Assembly (NCBI GenBank): GCA_030549495.1
Contig: JAUIRK010000511.1
Location: forward strand, 479,501 to 543,500
DNA length: 64,000 nt
Origin: Nectonema munidae
Taxonomy: Eukaryota; Nematomorpha; Nectonematoida; Nectonematidae
Direction of reading: 5' to 3'
In this document: positions 36,301-48,200 of the stretch, one piece after another
How the letters are laid out: every line of letters starts with the position of its first letter
Numbering within the stretch: the first letter of the stretch is position 1
Notes under the pieces: generated by a model
Told to the model about the DNA's origin: nothing
Databases searched by the model: none
What the model saw: only the letters and a program-made list of their open reading frames with translations
Translations under genes and position numbers: made by a program

Positions 36301-36820
36301 TTTTTGTGTGATAGCAACATAAATTCACAATGATTTATTCACAAAGTTTATGCAAAAAAATTTGAAAAAAATAAATAAATTTTAGAACAAATATAGATTT
36401 GTTTTTATACTTATATGTAAGAATTACATAACAATTTTGCTAGCAAACAATAAAACGAGTTAATAACAAGTTAACTAACAAAAACGTATTTTATAGCAAG
36501 CTAACTAAGAATTAGAGTAAGACTAAATGTATTTTCAAAACAGTAGAAAATGAATAACCTATTGTAAGCATAACATATGTTAAATTGAAGAATATTTGTG
36601 AGCTTGAAGAAATTGTTTCAAGGTTAGATTTCAAATTCCGTAAAGCCCACTGGAGTTAAGGGTAAGAAGCAAATTTAAGTTGGTAAAAAGCCAAAATTAG
36701 ATTCAGGGCGAAGAAAAGTTTATAAAGTCAAAAAGTCACCTTTTTTTTTTTAAAAGTCTCTGTAAATCAATTTTAAACTACTTTGAAATATATATTTTTC
36801 TGTTTTTTTTGTATTTTTTT
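33341..36820. other. AT-rich interval, no supported gene
   Basis: A 101-codon frame at 35,130-35,435 (+) is Lys/Ile/Phe-rich and has no domain. A short (TA)-rich patch and poly-A/T runs are common. A SINE scrap lies at 35,487-35,512. Confidence 0.4.
35487..35512 (-). repeat. SINE head fragment, reverse
   Basis: The sequence CGTTATCTAACCAATCTTAC followed by TCACC is the reverse complement of the SINE head (GGTGAGTAAGATTGGTTAGA). Only about 26 bp are left, so it is a weak call on its own; it matches the other five copies at the most conserved part. Confidence 0.4.
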
Positions 36821-37104
36821 AGGTCAATCAAAATTTCTAACAGAAGTTTTTAGTCAAATGAAAATTAAAAAAAAATTTTCTAATGAAACCAAAATATTAA
36901 ATAATATTTTAATATTATTAAATAATTAATTTAATTATTATTAATAATTAATCTAAAATAATCTAAGAAACGACTTTTTTAGTTGAAAAAACTTTATATT
37001 TTCCTTTAGGTCACAAAATTTCCTGCAAAAGGTCAAAAAAGTCCCAAATTTTTTGATTATAAAATCCAAAAAATAGGATTTTTTGTTCAAAAATTGGTTG
37101 ACCT
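36821..37104. mobile_element. Possible small TIR element (AGGTCAAYCAA ends)
   Basis: The left end AGGTCAATCAAAATTTC and the reverse complement of the right end, AGGTCAACCAATTTTTG, match at most of 15 positions. The 284-bp interior is AT-rich and contains further AGGTCA words (near 37,010 and 37,032) and a strong AT palindrome near 36,895-36,955. No target duplication was recognised. It could be chance in AT-rich DNA. Confidence 0.35.
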
Positions 37105-39234
37105 GAATTGAGAATATAAATGTATGTATAAATCAATTGTTATAAATATTATTATTACAATTAAAAAGTTGTAAAATATATAAAATTTTAAAAATGACAG
37201 GATAAAAAAACTTAAAATTTACATACATATGAGGGCTGAAGTGGGCAATTTAAATGTCGTTCATAGTATTTAAAACTTTCCAAATGGCAGAGAAGAACGT
37301 AAGCTAAGTGAACTTTTAAAAATGGATAGGAGAGGTAAAACAAGAAATCAATAATAACTAATTTGTATTATTGAAAGCAATACTCTTTCACTGATTATAA
37401 CTAATTGACTTAGAAAATGATCAACTAACAGACAAAGATTCTATCACATTATCTTATATTATAATTATTAGCGAACTAATTCAAATGAAAATAAAAAAAT
37501 TAACCATATGTAAAAATGTTAACCCCTTAGAATGTAATAAAAAGTGGTAAAATTTAAATTTAATGATATTTTTTGAGAGAGGAAAAATATTTTAACTGAC
37601 AAAGAGTTTTTAGTCATAGTGAATAAGATTTAAGTCCGAAATCTTTTTTAATTTTTCCGTCTTAATACTTCATTTTCACGAATTTGTCTTTGTAATATTC
37701 TGAAGATTAATTTTACGAAAATGTATAAAAATTAATAAAAACTAGACTAGCAAGAAAAAATGTCCATATCATCACTATTGTGTATAAGACGAATACTAAT
37801 TCAAAATATTAGTTACTAGTCTAGTTAGTGATTAACTAGCATTAGTTAGATAAAAGTTTAGTAATGAATAGTTAAATTCAACATAATATCTGTCCCTAAA
37901 CAACTTGGTATATAATTAACACATACAAATATTTAGATATTGCTAATGTAGTTCACTGTCTAAAGACAAAAAAGTTGTTATAAGGATTAACGCCATCTAG
38001 CATTTTAGATACAGGCATTTAGCACTGGTCATCTTGTTTGGGAGTGGCTTACGGTCGGACAGAGCGGGCATTTGCCCTGGGCTTGGGGTGGCAAATATAA
38101 AAAGTATAAATGTATACATAATATACATTGAAAATTTCTATCATTTCTGAATGAGATCAAATTTGAAGCTGTCATTAAAAACTTATTTCATGGTAAAACA
38201 CAAAAATTTGATACAATTGCATAATCTCAAACCTCTATTGTTAAAGAAAAATCAGCTACCCCCAGGCACATTATTTTGTAAGGTAGCGTCACTAAAATTT
38301 TATCCAGGGACGCCATTGGACTTTTTGAAAAGTGTTTGCCCTGAGAAGCCACATCGGTATGTCAAAGGAACATTATTTGATTGATTATTAGAAAGTCCAA
38401 GATAACCAAAAGAAAAATATTGACAAGCACGGAATGATTTATATTCAGAAAATAATGGAATGCGCTGTTAAGATAAAATTGAAACTTAAATGTACGCGGT
38501 ATTTTTTTATTCATAAGTTCTTATATGCTACTAATTTTGTTCTAATACCAATGGTGAAGAGTGATGAATCCTGAGGTGCACCTCTTCTTTCAGAGAATTA
38601 AAGGACCCTTAATAGAACTTATATGCATTGAGATGCCCCTAAATGTTTTAATGGAGAACTATCGCGTGTCTTTCTTTTTTTAAGATCCCTGGGTTGTGAA
38701 ATGCCGAGCTTTTAATATTGCTGCTTATTCACAATTCCAATTAATTTCACTAACATACAAACTAAAAAACAGAAATCTAATTGAAGATGAAGAATTTTTT
38801 TTAAACTTTTTCAATTTTTTTAAATGAATTGTTTTATTGAAAAATGAAAATTGTATTTTCGATGTACCGTTTAAAAATAAAATATCATTAACAGGAGAAG
38901 CTTTCAAATGTGTTCTTCTTTCATTAACTATAAATCCCTCTAAGCTGAAGATTTCATATGGCATTCATCAATCAATCTGTTTTAATTCTTGTTTGTTAAA
39001 TATAAGAGATAGGGGGATAAGATATACGCTACGTAGATCTTCTATACCTTAGGTGTGCGTAATATTATATGATAGAAATATTGAAATTGTATAATACCAA
39101 GATCAATTATATTATAAAGTATGTTACGAAATAATTTGATTTCCATAGCTTCAACCATTCCTCCCATTTTTCTTTTTAATTACTCTTATGCCCCCACAGC
39201 GTTATCCCCTCCCCCCTCCCCGGACTGCAAGATG
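37105..39234. other. AT-rich interval, no supported gene
   Basis: At 38,040-38,100 a GC-richer patch (AGTGGCTTACGGTCGGAC, GGGCATTTGCCCTGGGC) looks like one end of another hAT-type element, but no matching opposite end was found up to 38,400. Frames at 38,151-38,384 and 38,725-39,052 have no domain. Confidence 0.35.
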
Positions 39235-39242
39235 CTAAGTAT

Positions 39243-39522
39243 CAGTGGCGGATCCAGAAATTTCTTATAGGGGGAGGGGGCTAAAATCTATTTACATTTT
39301 TTGCAGTTTTGCTAAAAGTCTTCAGAGAATACGACAGCTGTTATTATATCTTTTAGAATTCGTCTGGTCATATCGTTGATATAAACGTAATCAACTACCA
39401 ACAAGCATTGTTTTAGGAAAAAGCAAAATTAGTAAGGGTAATTTTCGAAGCCATTTTTAATAGGGGAGGGGGGGGGGGGCTAGGCCAATGGGCCCCCCCC
39501 CCCCCCCTTGGATCCGCCACTG
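39243..39522. mobile_element. hAT MITE of the CAGTGGCGGATCC family
   Basis: The ends are CAGTGGCGGATCCAGAAAT (left) and TTGGATCCGCCACTG (right). A perfect 8-bp target duplication CTAAGTAT flanks it (39,235-39,242 and 39,523-39,530), which fixes both edges. A 12-G run and a 15-C run lie beside the right end, matching the right end of the 2.5-kb hAT element at 29.39 kb. It is 280 bp, has no coding content and is probably mobilised by a transposase such as the one at 27.3-28.9 kb. The perfect target duplication suggests it is a younger insertion than the 2.5-kb copy. Confidence 0.92.
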
Positions 39523-39530
39523 CTAAGTAT

Positions 39531-40109
39531 AGATATGTTTTTTGGTCTTGTTAAGCTCTCTCTCTCTCTCTGATTATTATTCTGTAACAACGAAAAAAAT
39601 ATGTTACATGGTGTGATGTTGTTAGATCTTTTATGCGAGAATAATAATGGACTATTTTCCTCACTTTTTGGAGAGAATTTTTCGATTACTAATAGTATAT
39701 TTATTTTATTGATTTTTTCTTTCGCAAGTGTACAGAGGAGACGTGTGAAGGATGAATTAGAGCTCAAAGTTATCGACTTGAAAGCGCGTTCTCTTTAATG
39801 AATAATTAATTTCCATTAACTTAGTGAGAACAAATTAATCCTTACGTGAAGAATACATCAATAGCATCCATATCCATCCATATATGTATATGTGTGTATG
39901 TATATTGTATTTTTATGAAGCACAACACAAAAACCATTCAAAAATAATGTATCCAATTTTCTAGAACTTATTTTCGGAAATAATATCAAAAATTGGAAGA
40001 ATTTTTTTAAGAAATCAAAATTAAAACGATACTTCATCTAAAATCTCTTAGAGGAACATAAAATGAGAAGGGATTAGACTTAAAGTAAAAAAGAGGTAAT
40101 TGCACAACT
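39531..40109. other. AT-rich spacer
   Basis: A short (CT)n run lies near 39,556-39,571. A 95-codon minus frame at 39,480-39,767 runs into the MITE and is not credible as a gene. Confidence 0.4.
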
Positions 40110-40460
40110 ATAGAAGTCACCTGAAAGTAGTAAAATTAAGTTTTACCATTCTTATAGTAATATTAATTACTATCAATGAATGTAAATTATGAGCTGGTTA
40201 CTAATTTGTTTGAATAAATAAATATTTACAATATTTTTGTGTTATGTCAGCGAAACCAATATTTGGATAATAATATGCTAATCATATATAGAGGACTTAA
40301 AAATCTTTTACCTCATTCAAAGTTAATCTACTACTGCTCAAAATATAGTAAATTTACCATGACTCAATAGTATTTTAATTGCTAAGAATAGTGAAGTCAT
40401 GCATTGTTATAGTAAACATTTACAGTAGTTGGTATAACCAACAGGCTTTGTCTTCAGTGC
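40110..40460 (+). repeat. Dispersed direct repeat, copy 1 (about 350 bp)
   Basis: It is homologous, in the same orientation, to 55,276-55,577. Shared words in order include AAAATTAAGTTTTA, CCAATATTTGGATAA, ACTTAAAAATCTTT, TGGTATTTTAGTT-like, GCATTGTTTCAGTAAACATT-like and TTCAGTGC at the end. Divergence is moderate with several gaps. No inverted ends, coding content or RNA promoter boxes were found. It could be a solo LTR family or another unnamed repeat. Confidence 0.75.
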
Positions 40461-43400
40461 AGGTCTTTTTTAACATAATTATATGTTAGATAAACGTTTA
40501 AAGCTTTTTCATATTTTACTCATAAGTGTCAAAGATGCAAATTTTTTTCAAAGTATTCTGAAATCTTTTCAAAATGAAGAACTTTGTTTACATTCCCCAT
40601 GGGCTTACCCAAATAGTTGCTATATACTCAATGAAAATTACGTAAGAAAGTTTGATATTTTTGGTTAAGATTTTCTCATTTCTGAGGGAGAGCTAAAATT
40701 TTCAATCTCTCTCTCCGAACCAATAGGAAAGTCGACATTTTCAAGAAATACCTGACTTCTCTAATTCTGGGCTTTTTATAATATATTTTAAGGTAAATAC
40801 AAAATTGAAGTTTTCAAATATGCTAGCAAATTTATTCAAAAAGATTATTATTAACAAGAATGTTTTAAAAATGTCTACTCTAGAAAATGTTTACTTCAGG
40901 AATTGGACCCCTTTTCAAGTGATTCACATGTTATTTTATAAAAAATATAAAGAAATAGAACTTATTTGTCAAAATAAATGAAACTTTTTGTGGTAAAATT
41001 TTTTATCCAATTAGATTTTTCGTTCCACATTTATAGAGATGGATATTAATGCAATTTATTTTGTTCAAAGTATATAACTTAGATAATAATACAGACATTA
41101 GTAAAAATCAATCTATAGGCAGCTTATCCAAAGGTATGACAATTTACAATATTTAGAGATAACTTTACTCAAACTTGATGAAACAACATTGACTAGTCTT
41201 TCACTCAGGTAATAGCAAAACGATACCATTAAAAATCTAATTGGAGTCACAACATAAAAAAAGTATTTTTTAACGTGACCAATAAATTCATCGTGGTAAA
41301 TTGATCTACGTAAATTGATTAGAATTTTTCATTCTATTGTTGGAAGAATGTATGCTAACATTTTTTTAATAACCTGAAAACTTTGTGGAAAATGGATTTT
41401 ACAAATCTCATTTTTCTCATTTTTAAATAAATTTTAGCGTATGTGTGTGTGTCTATAAAATAAATTCTAAAATAATTTTTCAAAATTAAAATTTTTTAAA
41501 AATGAAGAAAATCGTTTTTTAAAACATTCCCAAAATTTTGATGTAATTTGAAAAAAACTCAAAATAATAGATATAACGCAAATTTTGCTTAATATAAAAC
41601 GAAAAAATGGAAAATAAATTAAATTTCCAACAAATAGAACACAAAATGCAGTCTCGTAAGAAAAGTTAAAGTAAAAAAGATGGCGAAAATATCTAAAAAT
41701 GTTAAAAAATGATTTGTCTAAATTTTCTATCAATGAATATACCCTGGATGAATTTGGAGGGAAGCAATTTCTTCCCATTTCTATTTATCCGGTCAAGCAT
41801 GGAAGCCAATATTCTTATAAATTGTAGACAAATCAAATACAGAGCAGATTGTGTTTTATACGAAAAGCTATAATTTATGGGAAGTTAATATTTTATAATG
41901 TTTTTCTTCAAGATTGAATATCAATTATCGTTATTGATTATCAATAATTGCTGTGCTTTTTGTAATCAATTATTTATTTGTTATTGCGAATAGAAAGCAT
42001 GTATGCGTTTTCCACTTTCGAGTTTGTGAAATTTAATTTGAAGTAATTTTCACAAAATGCAATAATTACATTTCAAATAAAAATTTATAAAAAATCTTTT
42101 GAAAGAACATTCTGAAAAACTATAGTTCAATTAATTTTAGCTAGAATCATGAAAGCAACAAAAATTCTAATTGGTATAATTAATTTAATTAGCATATATT
42201 TAATAGAATCTATAAAGAACTTCACATTGTTGCTATTGAATGAAGGTAAAATTGTTTAAGTCCACTTTTTCGATAAACTTTGTTCTCAAATGTTAATCGC
42301 GTGTGTAGACAATCTATAATATACAGCAGTATAGTTTTCACAATGAAATTTGTGAAAAATTCTTTGTAAACTTCAAATTTGTAATATCTCAATATACCAT
42401 TTTGAGTAAAAATGTCTTTAATAAGTTTTAAATTTTCTTTTTTCAATTCTATTTCGTATTTTTCATAGTTTGATAATAGATTTATTCTATATCATCCCTT
42501 TCTTTCTTAGTGATAAAGAAAATATTCAAAAATCACGAACAGCATTCGTGATTTTCGTCAAATCTATTGATTTTTGGTAAAAATGATCTTCTATATTGTT
42601 ATATGAAAGCATATATGCATAACAAAAATATAATGTAAACCCGTTCAATTCAAATTTAGAATTTCATCAAACTAGATGGCGTAATGTTAGGGGGGGGGGA
42701 GGATTTTAGTTATATCAATTTGTATTGGGTTAGGATTTTTATATTGCACTTTATCCAAATGGGTTTGCAATCTATCTTGCATAATTTTCATATTCAAATA
42801 TTAGCCTTTTCAAATAGATTTCTTTTTTCTTCTTCTTCTCATCAATTTGAAAGCATCTTTTTGAACTGATCAAATCCTTCATTTTAATTATGATTTTTAC
42901 ATCTTAAGAGATTCTTCTTAAAGAGTCCTTTTATTGCACATCTATCAAATGTCGTAGTACCATTTGACAAGTGCGTTTTAAAATATTTCAATTTGTTTAG
43001 AAACATTTGATCCAAACAAATTTAACTTAAGAACTTTCAAAATTCTGTATTTTTTATTAACAAAGCAAAAAGTATTGGGAAAAATTCCGGACTAAAATTA
43101 AGTTTTATTTAATTGGAAAGTCGAGAAGTAAAAATTATAGAGGACTTTTTTAATACTTTTATGCCGCCATGACTTTATCCCCCTGCTAAAAATCTGAAAT
43201 AAGAACGTAAAAGTTAGAAACAGACACACAGACGAATACACAAATTCATGTGTACAAAGAGTATATAGACCTGTTATTAGCAACATGTGGTAATTTAATT
43301 TCGGAGGAAAGAATGCCTGCGTATGCAATGAAAATGCTAGTTCACGTTAATAAATAATATATACGAAAAGATTGTTCAAGATTGACCCTTTCATTTTGTA

Positions 43401-46088
43401 CTGATCTTGTCCGCGCACACAATACTAAAAGCATTATTATAATTCATTAAAGTAATATTATTGATTCATAATGGCGATTTCCTATATCACATTCCCTCCT
43501 TCTCAGCAAACACATCTTCAATTCAGCAGTGTTACATCTCCTTCAAATCAAATTCCTCTTGAAGTCACTAATAAAACTAAAAATTGAAATTTTTGACTGA
43601 CTGTCGTCTATACATGCATAATTTATTGTCTTTTTGTATACCCTGGTTGTAAAATTTATATTGTAATTCTTGGAAAGGTGTACAGTGTACACACATCTAT
43701 AGAATGTATAGACTTCATCTATAAATAAGTGATATATATATATATATTGTTAACGATCAATCAAGTTTTTCAATATTGATTTCTTTCCAATTTTTCTCGC
43801 TCATAGCATAATAATTTATATTCCATAAATATAACAAAAATTCAAATATGACAATAAAAAATTGACTATTTTATAATTCATAACTTTGTCAATTCTAATG
43901 GAAAAGAAGGTGACGTATGAAAAATATTTTTCATCCTTGCAATTTTTTGTATGTTAGAAAGTTGAAAGCTGATTGAGAAAAAGCAAAATAGAATTGCAAA
44001 ACAAGATAATGAATGGTTTTGCAAAACGACAAATTAGAAGTAAAAATCTCGTGAATTTATTGGTGTATTTTCTACCAATGAAATATGTGATACTACTTTA
44101 ATGACGTCAAAGATGACAATGTTGACTTAGGTATTTAAAATGTGATTTGATGATCATACTACACACATTGATGCCTTTATTTTAGTAAGACACATAAGTG
44201 AAAAAAACTGAACCAATCAAAATCATTTACTATATATATATATATATATACAAAATCCAAGCGAAACATATAATGAAAATGAAAGAGTATAAGAAAAATA
44301 ATTATATGTTTGAGCTCTAGGAGTGTATATAGAAAATTCAAGCGTATGCAAGTATATTTTAATCTTTGATGTCAATTATATAACAAGACTTGTGTTATTG
44401 GCTGAAAGTTAGCCAATGAATCGGAAACACAAGCCATATGTGGGGATTCGGCAATATGTAAATATAGGAAGTTCATGAAATAAATTTGATTAAAATTAAT
44501 AATTATTATTAGATGATGGATGAAGTAACCTTTTTTTTTATTAAGCATACAGTATAATTTTATCTGTATTTGTGAATTATTGTTTAAGTGTAATTTTAAA
44601 ACATTTTTTATAAAAAAAATTGATTCTTATAGTGAAAGTTTCTTCCGCAAAAAATTTAAAAATTGAAAAAAAAATTGGTTTCTATAAAATAATATTTTGT
44701 TAAAGGGTATTTTGGTGAGTGAATAAGCTACAAATAAATACTTACTTATTTAATTAACTAATATACTAACCAATAGTTAATGACTTTAATATTAAGCAAA
44801 AGAACTAAGCTCTTAAGATCAAAAACCTTTCCTTCAACATAAGAATTTTTTGTCTGAACTGTGTATTACATCCTTTCAAAGTCTATAGAATACTTTAGTG
44901 CTTTGCAAAAAGCAGATTAATTAGAAAAGATCAAAAATGAGATATACAAACAAAAAAAAACTAATGCGAAGCTTAGCTTAAAAAAAATTAAAAAAAAAAA
45001 TTTTTTTTTTAAACTTTTTTACTTTTCTTCAAATTGATTTACATGTTCACTACTTTTTTAAATTGGCGTATTAAAATTTTATCTTGGAAAATATTTTCAC
45101 AAAAGAAGCTAAGAATGATTTCGGTTATAAATGAGTTTGTATATGATAATTATAAAGTTGCTTACCATACTGAAGGACAAATTCTTCAAGTGATATCTCT
45201 CTTCTTCTTCAAAAACAATGCTAGATTTACTTGAAACCTCATTTCCCATTTTTCACACGAAGAATTTTTTTTATATAAAAAAACGAAGGAATTTCTTCCT
45301 ATCTTTACATGGAACTTGACCAAACTTTTGGAGAACTTTAAAAAAAAGGAAAAGATTATAAAAGTTCTTCAAGGAGGTTAACAGAAAATTAATCAAAAAT
45401 TTAGACATTGGATCAGCAGTGGAGATTCTTTTTAACTAATTTTGTATAGTAGGAAAATTATTTTGAACAAATTAAGGATTGAAGCAATTCTCTTGATGTT
45501 AGCAGGAAAATGTCTTTATATATTTGACTTTCTATATCCACGTGATATGTATACACTTTATAGAGGAGAACACGAATAGAAATCAATCCATATACCGCGT
45601 TCATGCACACGATGAAATTGCGCAAAGCATGTGTGTAATCATGGTGAACAAATTTAAATGCATTAAACCAAATACTCCTCTCCCATTTGCCACGTTTTCA
45701 GCCAATCAAGGTGAAGCGTCATCCTTTACTATTTAATATTAATACATACATATAATATATACATTTATTAAATATATTATGTATGTGTGTGTATGCGATT
45801 GTGCATACAAATATATATATTTGTGTGAGGTATACTACTATTAGTAGGAGTGTTTGACGGTGCAAATTAGTTCAAAGTAGCTCAAATTTTCTTCCAATAC
45901 AAATTACTTTCTTGAAAGGATTAAACGAAATTTGTCTTATCGTGAATTAATCAAATATTTCATAATGGTATATGATCTGGTATAGCACCCATTTCGTAAA
46001 AGTTTTCAGCTATAAGAGGAAGAGAGAGAAATTTTTCAATGTATAATATATATTATGTTCTCTGCTTTTAAAAATCTTAGCATAGGGA
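40461..46088. other. Long AT-rich interval, no supported gene
   Basis: Frames of 60-105 codons (41,467-41,778 minus; 42,222-42,446 minus; 43,098-43,328 minus; 45,034-45,234 plus; 45,524-45,736 plus) have no recognised domain. A 38-codon ATG frame at 43,471-43,587 (MAISYITFPPSQQTHLQFSS...) has less biased composition but no other support. (TA)n tracts lie near 43,733-43,746 and 44,231-44,250. A run of 10 G (42,690-42,699) may mark a decayed hAT end. Confidence 0.4.
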
Positions 46089-46392
46089 AAGTGTTGGTTC
46101 GGATTCTATATAGTGATTGTGATTCTGATTGTCATCTAATTGTGTTGTTTCGATAGGGAAGATACTGTAGAGCTCAGTTCCTAGTTTCTCTAAAAACTCT
46201 CCTCGTTCTCCTGCCTTCCTGCTCTACAATTTGTGGGAGAATCTGATTTTTCTAGGTCTTTATGTCTGATTTTCAATCTTATTCTAACGATGGGGTTTTG
46301 TTAAAAAAATGTGTTTTATTCTGATTATGATTCTGGGATTTTTGTGATTTTCATTATGATTCTTATTATATTCAGAATCGACCACAACTCTA
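46089..46392. mobile_element. Possible MITE with AGTGTTGGTTCGGATTCT ends
   Basis: The left end AAGTGTTGGTTCGGATTCTA and the reverse complement of the right end, AGAGTTGTGGTCGATTCTGA, align well with two single-base gaps. Many ATTCTGATT words occur inside at both ends (for example 46,130 and 46,318). It is about 300 bp, with no coding content and no target duplication found. Class unknown; hAT or Mutator-like is possible. Confidence 0.4.
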
Positions 46393-47048
46393 CAAAAGCG
46401 TGGAGCTAAAGGAAATCTTAGCAAGAGATCCCAAACAGGAGCTGAACAATCCAACATGAAGACCCTCAAGAAATAAGTTATTTTTTTCTGGCTGTCCGGA
46501 AAATAAATTAGTGGTACACTCTTTTTTGTAGTAATTTTGAAGATAAAAATTATTTTTTCATTAATGAATATTTTGAAGTAATTAAGTTGGAGTCAGAAAT
46601 GGAGTGGTAAACGTAACTATAGGTGAACCATTTTAAATGAACTGAAGCAAGGTTTGGCTTATCAAAGGAGCAAACAGAATATTTGCTCGACACCTTTATT
46701 ATATTAGGATGCACATATTTTCTTCTAAGAGGCATATAAAATGGCTGCAAATTTTTGCTTTCTTCTTGCTTAAATCTTTGAACATGAACGAATTTTCAGT
46801 TTTGCATCAGCGCCTACCCTTGCAGTTAGCTCGTTTATTTGACTTCCTTATAGAAATATTGATAGGTGTTTTACTCTTATGGAGAATACACTTAAATTCA
46901 GACAATTTTCAAATATTTAATTTTTGATAGCAACATGTGATAACTTGGAAAAAAGTATAGAATTTTAAATATTCCGCTCTCACAGAAAAGAAATCACACA
47001 TGTGTACATATGTGCCACACAAAAATTGAACACTCACATAGAAAGCAT
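46393..47048. other. AT-rich spacer
   Basis: Open frames of 66-72 codons (46,550-46,750 minus; 46,709-46,927 plus) have no domain. Nothing else was recognised. Confidence 0.35.
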
Positions 47049-47071
47049 GGGGGGGGGGGGGGGGGGGGGGG
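47049..47071 (+). repeat. Poly-G run (23 G)
   Basis: An uninterrupted run of 23 G in AT-rich DNA. All other long G or C runs of 11 or more here lie at ends of hAT-like elements, so this one may mark a decayed element end, but no terminal repeat could be found around it. Confidence 0.8.
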
Positions 47072-47551
47072 AAGGTTCTGGGATGAGAAATATCAAATAC
47101 GATATTGAAATTTGTATGATATACTTGATAGGTTGAAATGTCAGTCAACATTTTTGTTCCATTTTTCAACGATGGCTCAAAATCAAAACTTATTGAGTCA
47201 AAAAAATTATGGTTAACTGCACACAAAAGTCCATGAAATTCGACACTGCGAATAAACTTATCAAAAAAAAATTATATTTGCTTACATAAGTTAAAGAAGT
47301 GTCAAACTACTAATTGCACTCAAGTTTTAATAAGTTCTTAGTTTTGGTGGAGAAATTTGGAAATGGAAAATGTGTTCCAGTAGATTTCCGTCCTAGGATA
47401 ATATAATACTTTATGGCGATTTGGTTCCGGAAAAAATAAATATGTTTTTATTAGAATCACAATTAGGGAAATTTTATTAAATAAAATAATTTGAATCTTT
47501 ACAGAATGCATAAAGCACTGTTTTAGTAAAAAATTAATTGGTTACACTAAA
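47072..47551. other. AT-rich spacer
   Basis: No gene or repeat recognised. Confidence 0.35.
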
Positions 47552-47974
47552 CAGGGGCGGATCTAGAAATTGGCATTAGGCAGGGCGGGCAGATTTTACA
47601 AAACTAGAACTCAAATTTGAAGCATATAAATTTAAGCTTTAAAACGATCCTCATTCATTGAACTGCGAAGTAGATTGTTGAGGTAAAATTTATGTGTTTA
47701 AATAATAAATTTACAAAAAAAATTGGATAATATAAAATTAATAATTGTCACACTTAACTACGATTGAAACATATAAAACTTTTTACGGCTTCACACTTTA
47801 AAGAAAGATTGAATCTAAAAAACGAGTTGCAGAAGCCATCATAATATTTGAGTTCTATACGAAAAGGATTAGATCAGGAAAAATTTTCAAACAATTGGCA
47901 ATGCAATTTTAGGAGGGGGGGGGGGGGGGGGGGGGGGTCGCACACAGGTTCCGCCCCCTTTAAATCCGCCGGTG
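47552..47974. mobile_element. Diverged hAT MITE of the CAGTGGCGGATCC family
   Basis: The left end is CAGGGGCGGATCTAGAAAT. The right end, reverse-complemented, is CACCGGCGGATTTAAAG. The inner right end has a 23-G run (47,915-47,937) followed by a C-rich patch, as in the copies at 29.39 and 39.47 kb. The flanks share CTAAAC close to each edge (47,547-47,552 and 47,975-47,980), a shifted or damaged target duplication. It is 423 bp, non-coding, and older than the 39.2-kb copy judging by end divergence. Confidence 0.7.
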
Positions 47975-48200
47975 CTAAACCTCTCATTTGAGACAAGGAT
48001 CTTTTAGAAGTTGTAACTTTAAAACTGTGTTTAATAAATGAATTATTTTTGTGGAATTATGAAAAATAAATATCATACTAATGCCAAATTATCGTAGTGC
48101 CATATTGTCTTACTACTAAATTGCCTAGGACCAAAAATTACGCGAGTAAATTCTCTAGTATGGGATCATATTAAAACCGTAAAAATAATAGAGTATATAA

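Noticed and set aside
38040-38400. Possible hAT-type element starting AGTGGCTTACGG
   Set aside because: GC-rich words look right, but no matching opposite end or target duplication could be found, so it is only mentioned in the spacer entry.
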